Below, piece by piece: positions 9,501 to 10,680 of a DNA stretch of 10,680 nucleotides. This stretch comes from an uncultured Paraburkholderia sp. (GTDB lineage Bacteria > Pseudomonadota > Gammaproteobacteria > Burkholderiales > Burkholderiaceae). The stretch lies in contig CALFSF010000223.1 of the NCBI GenBank assembly GCA_937917025.1, positions 1-10,680 of the forward strand, in the 5' to 3' direction. Both the position numbers and the translations under genes were made by a program. The notes under the pieces were generated by a model. It was not told the origin of the DNA. It did no database searches and saw nothing but the letters and a program-made list of their open reading frames with translations. The first letter of the stretch is position 1; every line of letters begins with the position of its first letter.

Positions 9501-10000
9501 TGGGCAGAACCCTGTCGAAACCCGCGGGCGGATCGCTGGCGCCGTGGCTGGGCGTCGCGCTGATCGTCATCCTGTTCGACCAGTTGTCGAAGATCGCGAT
9601 TGCGAAGGTGTTCGCGTACGGCCAGTCGATCGCGCTCGCGCCGTTCTTCAACCTCGTGCTCGTCTATAACCGCGGCGCGGCGTTCAGCTTTCTCGCAGCG
9701 GCCGGCGGCTGGCAGCGCTGGGCGTTCACGGCGCTCGGCGTGATCGCGGCACTGGTAATCTGCTATCTGCTGAGGCGCCACGGCAACCAGCGGCTCTTCT
9801 GCACGGCGCTGGCGCTGATTCTGGGCGGCGCGCTCGGTAACGTGATCGACCGGCTGGCCTACGGCCACGTGATCGACTTCCTCGATTTTCACGTGCGCGC
9901 GTGGCACTGGCCGGCGTTCAATATCGCCGACAGCGCGATCACGATCGGCGCCGTGCTGCTCGTGTTCGACGAACTGCGGCGCGTGCGCGGCGCGCGCTGA
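9500..10000 (+). CDS. lspA: Lipoprotein signal peptidase (signal peptidase II)
   Basis: Inner-membrane aspartyl protease that removes the signal peptide of prolipoproteins after diacylglyceryl modification of the lipobox cysteine; the target of globomycin. The 166 residues are the normal length. Four membrane segments are visible at about 16-34, 74-90, 99-116 and 138-157. Conserved boxes are FDQLSK (26-31), VYNRGAAFS (55-63), GNVIDRL (113-119) and FNIADSAI (140-147). Asp117 and Asp144 are the catalytic pair. The start ATG overlaps the ileS stop by one base (TAATG) and has a good AAGGAG, so the two are cotranslated, as in E. coli and many relatives. IleS and LspA have no shared pathway; the pairing is a conserved operon arrangement. 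Confidence 0.97.
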
Positions 10001-10018
10001 TCCGGCGCGCGTTTTACG

Positions 10019-10024
10019 TATGAT
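10019..10024 (+). promoter_or_regulatory. Weak candidate -10 box for coaBC
   Basis: TATGAT in an AT-rich patch (10011-10026) between lspA and coaBC, 83 bp before the coaBC start. The hexamer 17 bp upstream (around 9996-10001) is at best a poor -35. Read-through from lspA is equally possible because no terminator with a T-run is seen in the 106-bp gap. Confidence 0.28.
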
Positions 10025-10050
10025 TTTGCGCGCTTGATCATCAGTATCCA

Positions 10051-10082
10051 GGCCGGCGGCCTGCACCGAGGGCGCGCCGGCC
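10051..10082. repeat. GC-rich inverted repeat upstream of coaBC
   Basis: GGCCGGCG (10051-10058) and CGCCGGCC (10075-10082) are perfect 8-bp arms around a 16-nt loop. No T-run follows, so it is not a typical terminator. It could be a leader hairpin 14 nt before the coaBC ribosome binding site, or a short REP-like element. Confidence 0.45.
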
Positions 10083-10095
10083 GTCATGCTTTGTC

Positions 10096-10100
10096 GGAGG
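10096..10100 (+). promoter_or_regulatory. Ribosome binding site of coaBC
   Basis: GGAGG lies 6 nt before TTG at 10107. This spacing selects the TTG over the ATG at 10086, which is 10 bases upstream of the element and would add seven residues not expected in the family. Confidence 0.8.
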
Positions 10101-10106
10101 CTCGCG

Positions 10107-10633
10107 TTGGCAACCGCTGAACTCGCTGGAAAACATCTCGTCCTCGGCATGTCGGGCGGCATCGCCTGTTACAAGATCGCTGAACTCACGCGCTTGCTGA
10201 CCAAGGCCGGCGCGACCGTGCAGGTCGCGATGACCGAAGCGGCGACGCAGTTCATCACGCCCGTCACGATGCAGGCGCTGTCGGGCCGGCCCGTCTACAC
10301 GAGCCAGTGGGACACGCGCATCGACAACAACATGCCGCACATCGATCTGTCGCGCGAAGCCGACGCGATCGTGATCGCGCCGGCTTCGACGGATTTCCTC
10401 GCGAAACTCGCCCACGGCATGGCCGACGATCTGCTGTCCACGCTATGCGTCGCGCGCGACTGCCCGCTTCTCGTCGTCCCGGCGATGAACCGCCAGATGT
10501 GGATGAATCCGGCGACGCAACGCAACGTCGCGCAGCTGCGCGCCGATGGCGTCGAGGTGCTCGGACCGGACTCGGGCGCGCAGGCATGCGGCGAAACGGG
10601 CGACGGGCGCATGCTCGCCCCCGAAGCCACGTA
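10107..10633 (+). CDS. coaBC: CoaBC, CoaC (phosphopantothenoylcysteine decarboxylase) half only; truncated by contig end
   Basis: The full protein joins an FMN-dependent phosphopantothenoylcysteine decarboxylase (CoaC, N-terminal) to phosphopantothenoylcysteine synthetase (CoaB), two consecutive steps to coenzyme A. Here 175 codons are present, nearly all of CoaC: LGMSGGIACYK (13-23, flavin-binding loop), NNMPHIDLS (74-82) with active-site His78, APAS (91-94), PAMNRQMW (125-132) with Asn128, and ACGETGDGRM (160-169) with Cys161. These match E. coli His75, Asn125 and Cys158 with a constant offset of 3. TTG at 10107 is chosen from the GGAGG at 6-nt spacing and the N-terminus MATAELAGKHLVLG. The apparent TAA at 10632-10634 uses the first adapter base and is not a real stop. 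In the last codons LAPEAT, Ala stands where the family usually has Glu after GRML, so the final bases may include read errors. Confidence 0.95.
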
Positions 10634-10680
10634 AGATCGGAAGAGCGGCGTGTAGGGAAAGAGTGTCGATCTCGGTGGTC
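10634..10680 (+). other. Illumina TruSeq adapter sequence (non-genomic)
   Basis: The last 47 bases begin AGATCGGAAGAGC and continue through GTGTAGGGAAAGAGTGT to CTCGGTGGTC. From memory of the TruSeq universal/P5 adapter reverse complement this matches at 45 of 47 positions. The differences are G for T at 10648 and C for A at 10667. It follows coaBC coding sequence without any biological boundary. It is contamination at a contig end, not part of the chromosome. Confidence 0.96.

Overview
The window is an ordinary housekeeping stretch from the chromosome of a high-GC beta-proteobacterium. The proteins read like those of Burkholderiaceae (Burkholderia, Paraburkholderia or Caballeronia). The main reasons are the NadA and IleS N-termini, the ribF-ileS-lspA-coaBC gene order, strong G/C third-position bias and frequent GTG/TTG starts. 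Species cannot be decided by eye. I found no mobile element, CRISPR array, RNA gene or undescribed defence or biosynthetic system.

Left part (1-5393, all minus strand): the N-terminal 145 codons of nadA run off the left edge. Upstream of it, behind a strong intrinsic terminator, is a membrane fatty acid desaturase with an unusual C-terminal tail. Next comes a likely purN - RsmB/NOP-family RNA methyltransferase - MscS-type channel transcription unit. purN and the methyltransferase overlap by ATGA, and mscS starts 65 bp further on.

Middle (5394-5519): a short divergent promoter region carries a perfect TATAAT for ribF. The same AT-rich element also reads as a -10 on the other strand, and a second -10-like box sits directly in front of purN.

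Right part (5520-10633, all plus strand): ribF (FMN/FAD synthesis), ileS (Ile-tRNA charging), lspA (lipoprotein signal peptidase) and the CoaC half of coaBC (coenzyme A synthesis). ileS and lspA share one base (TAATG). The last 47 bases (10634-10680) are not genomic: they match an Illumina TruSeq adapter with two mismatches. They also create the apparent stop codon of coaBC, so the window ends at a contig end with untrimmed adapter.

No stretch over 300 bp lacks a gene. The largest gap is 216 bp (1766-1981) between the desaturase and the channel gene. The observations most worth a second look are the adapter contamination, the transposase-like tail on the desaturase, and the compact divergent promoter between purN and ribF.
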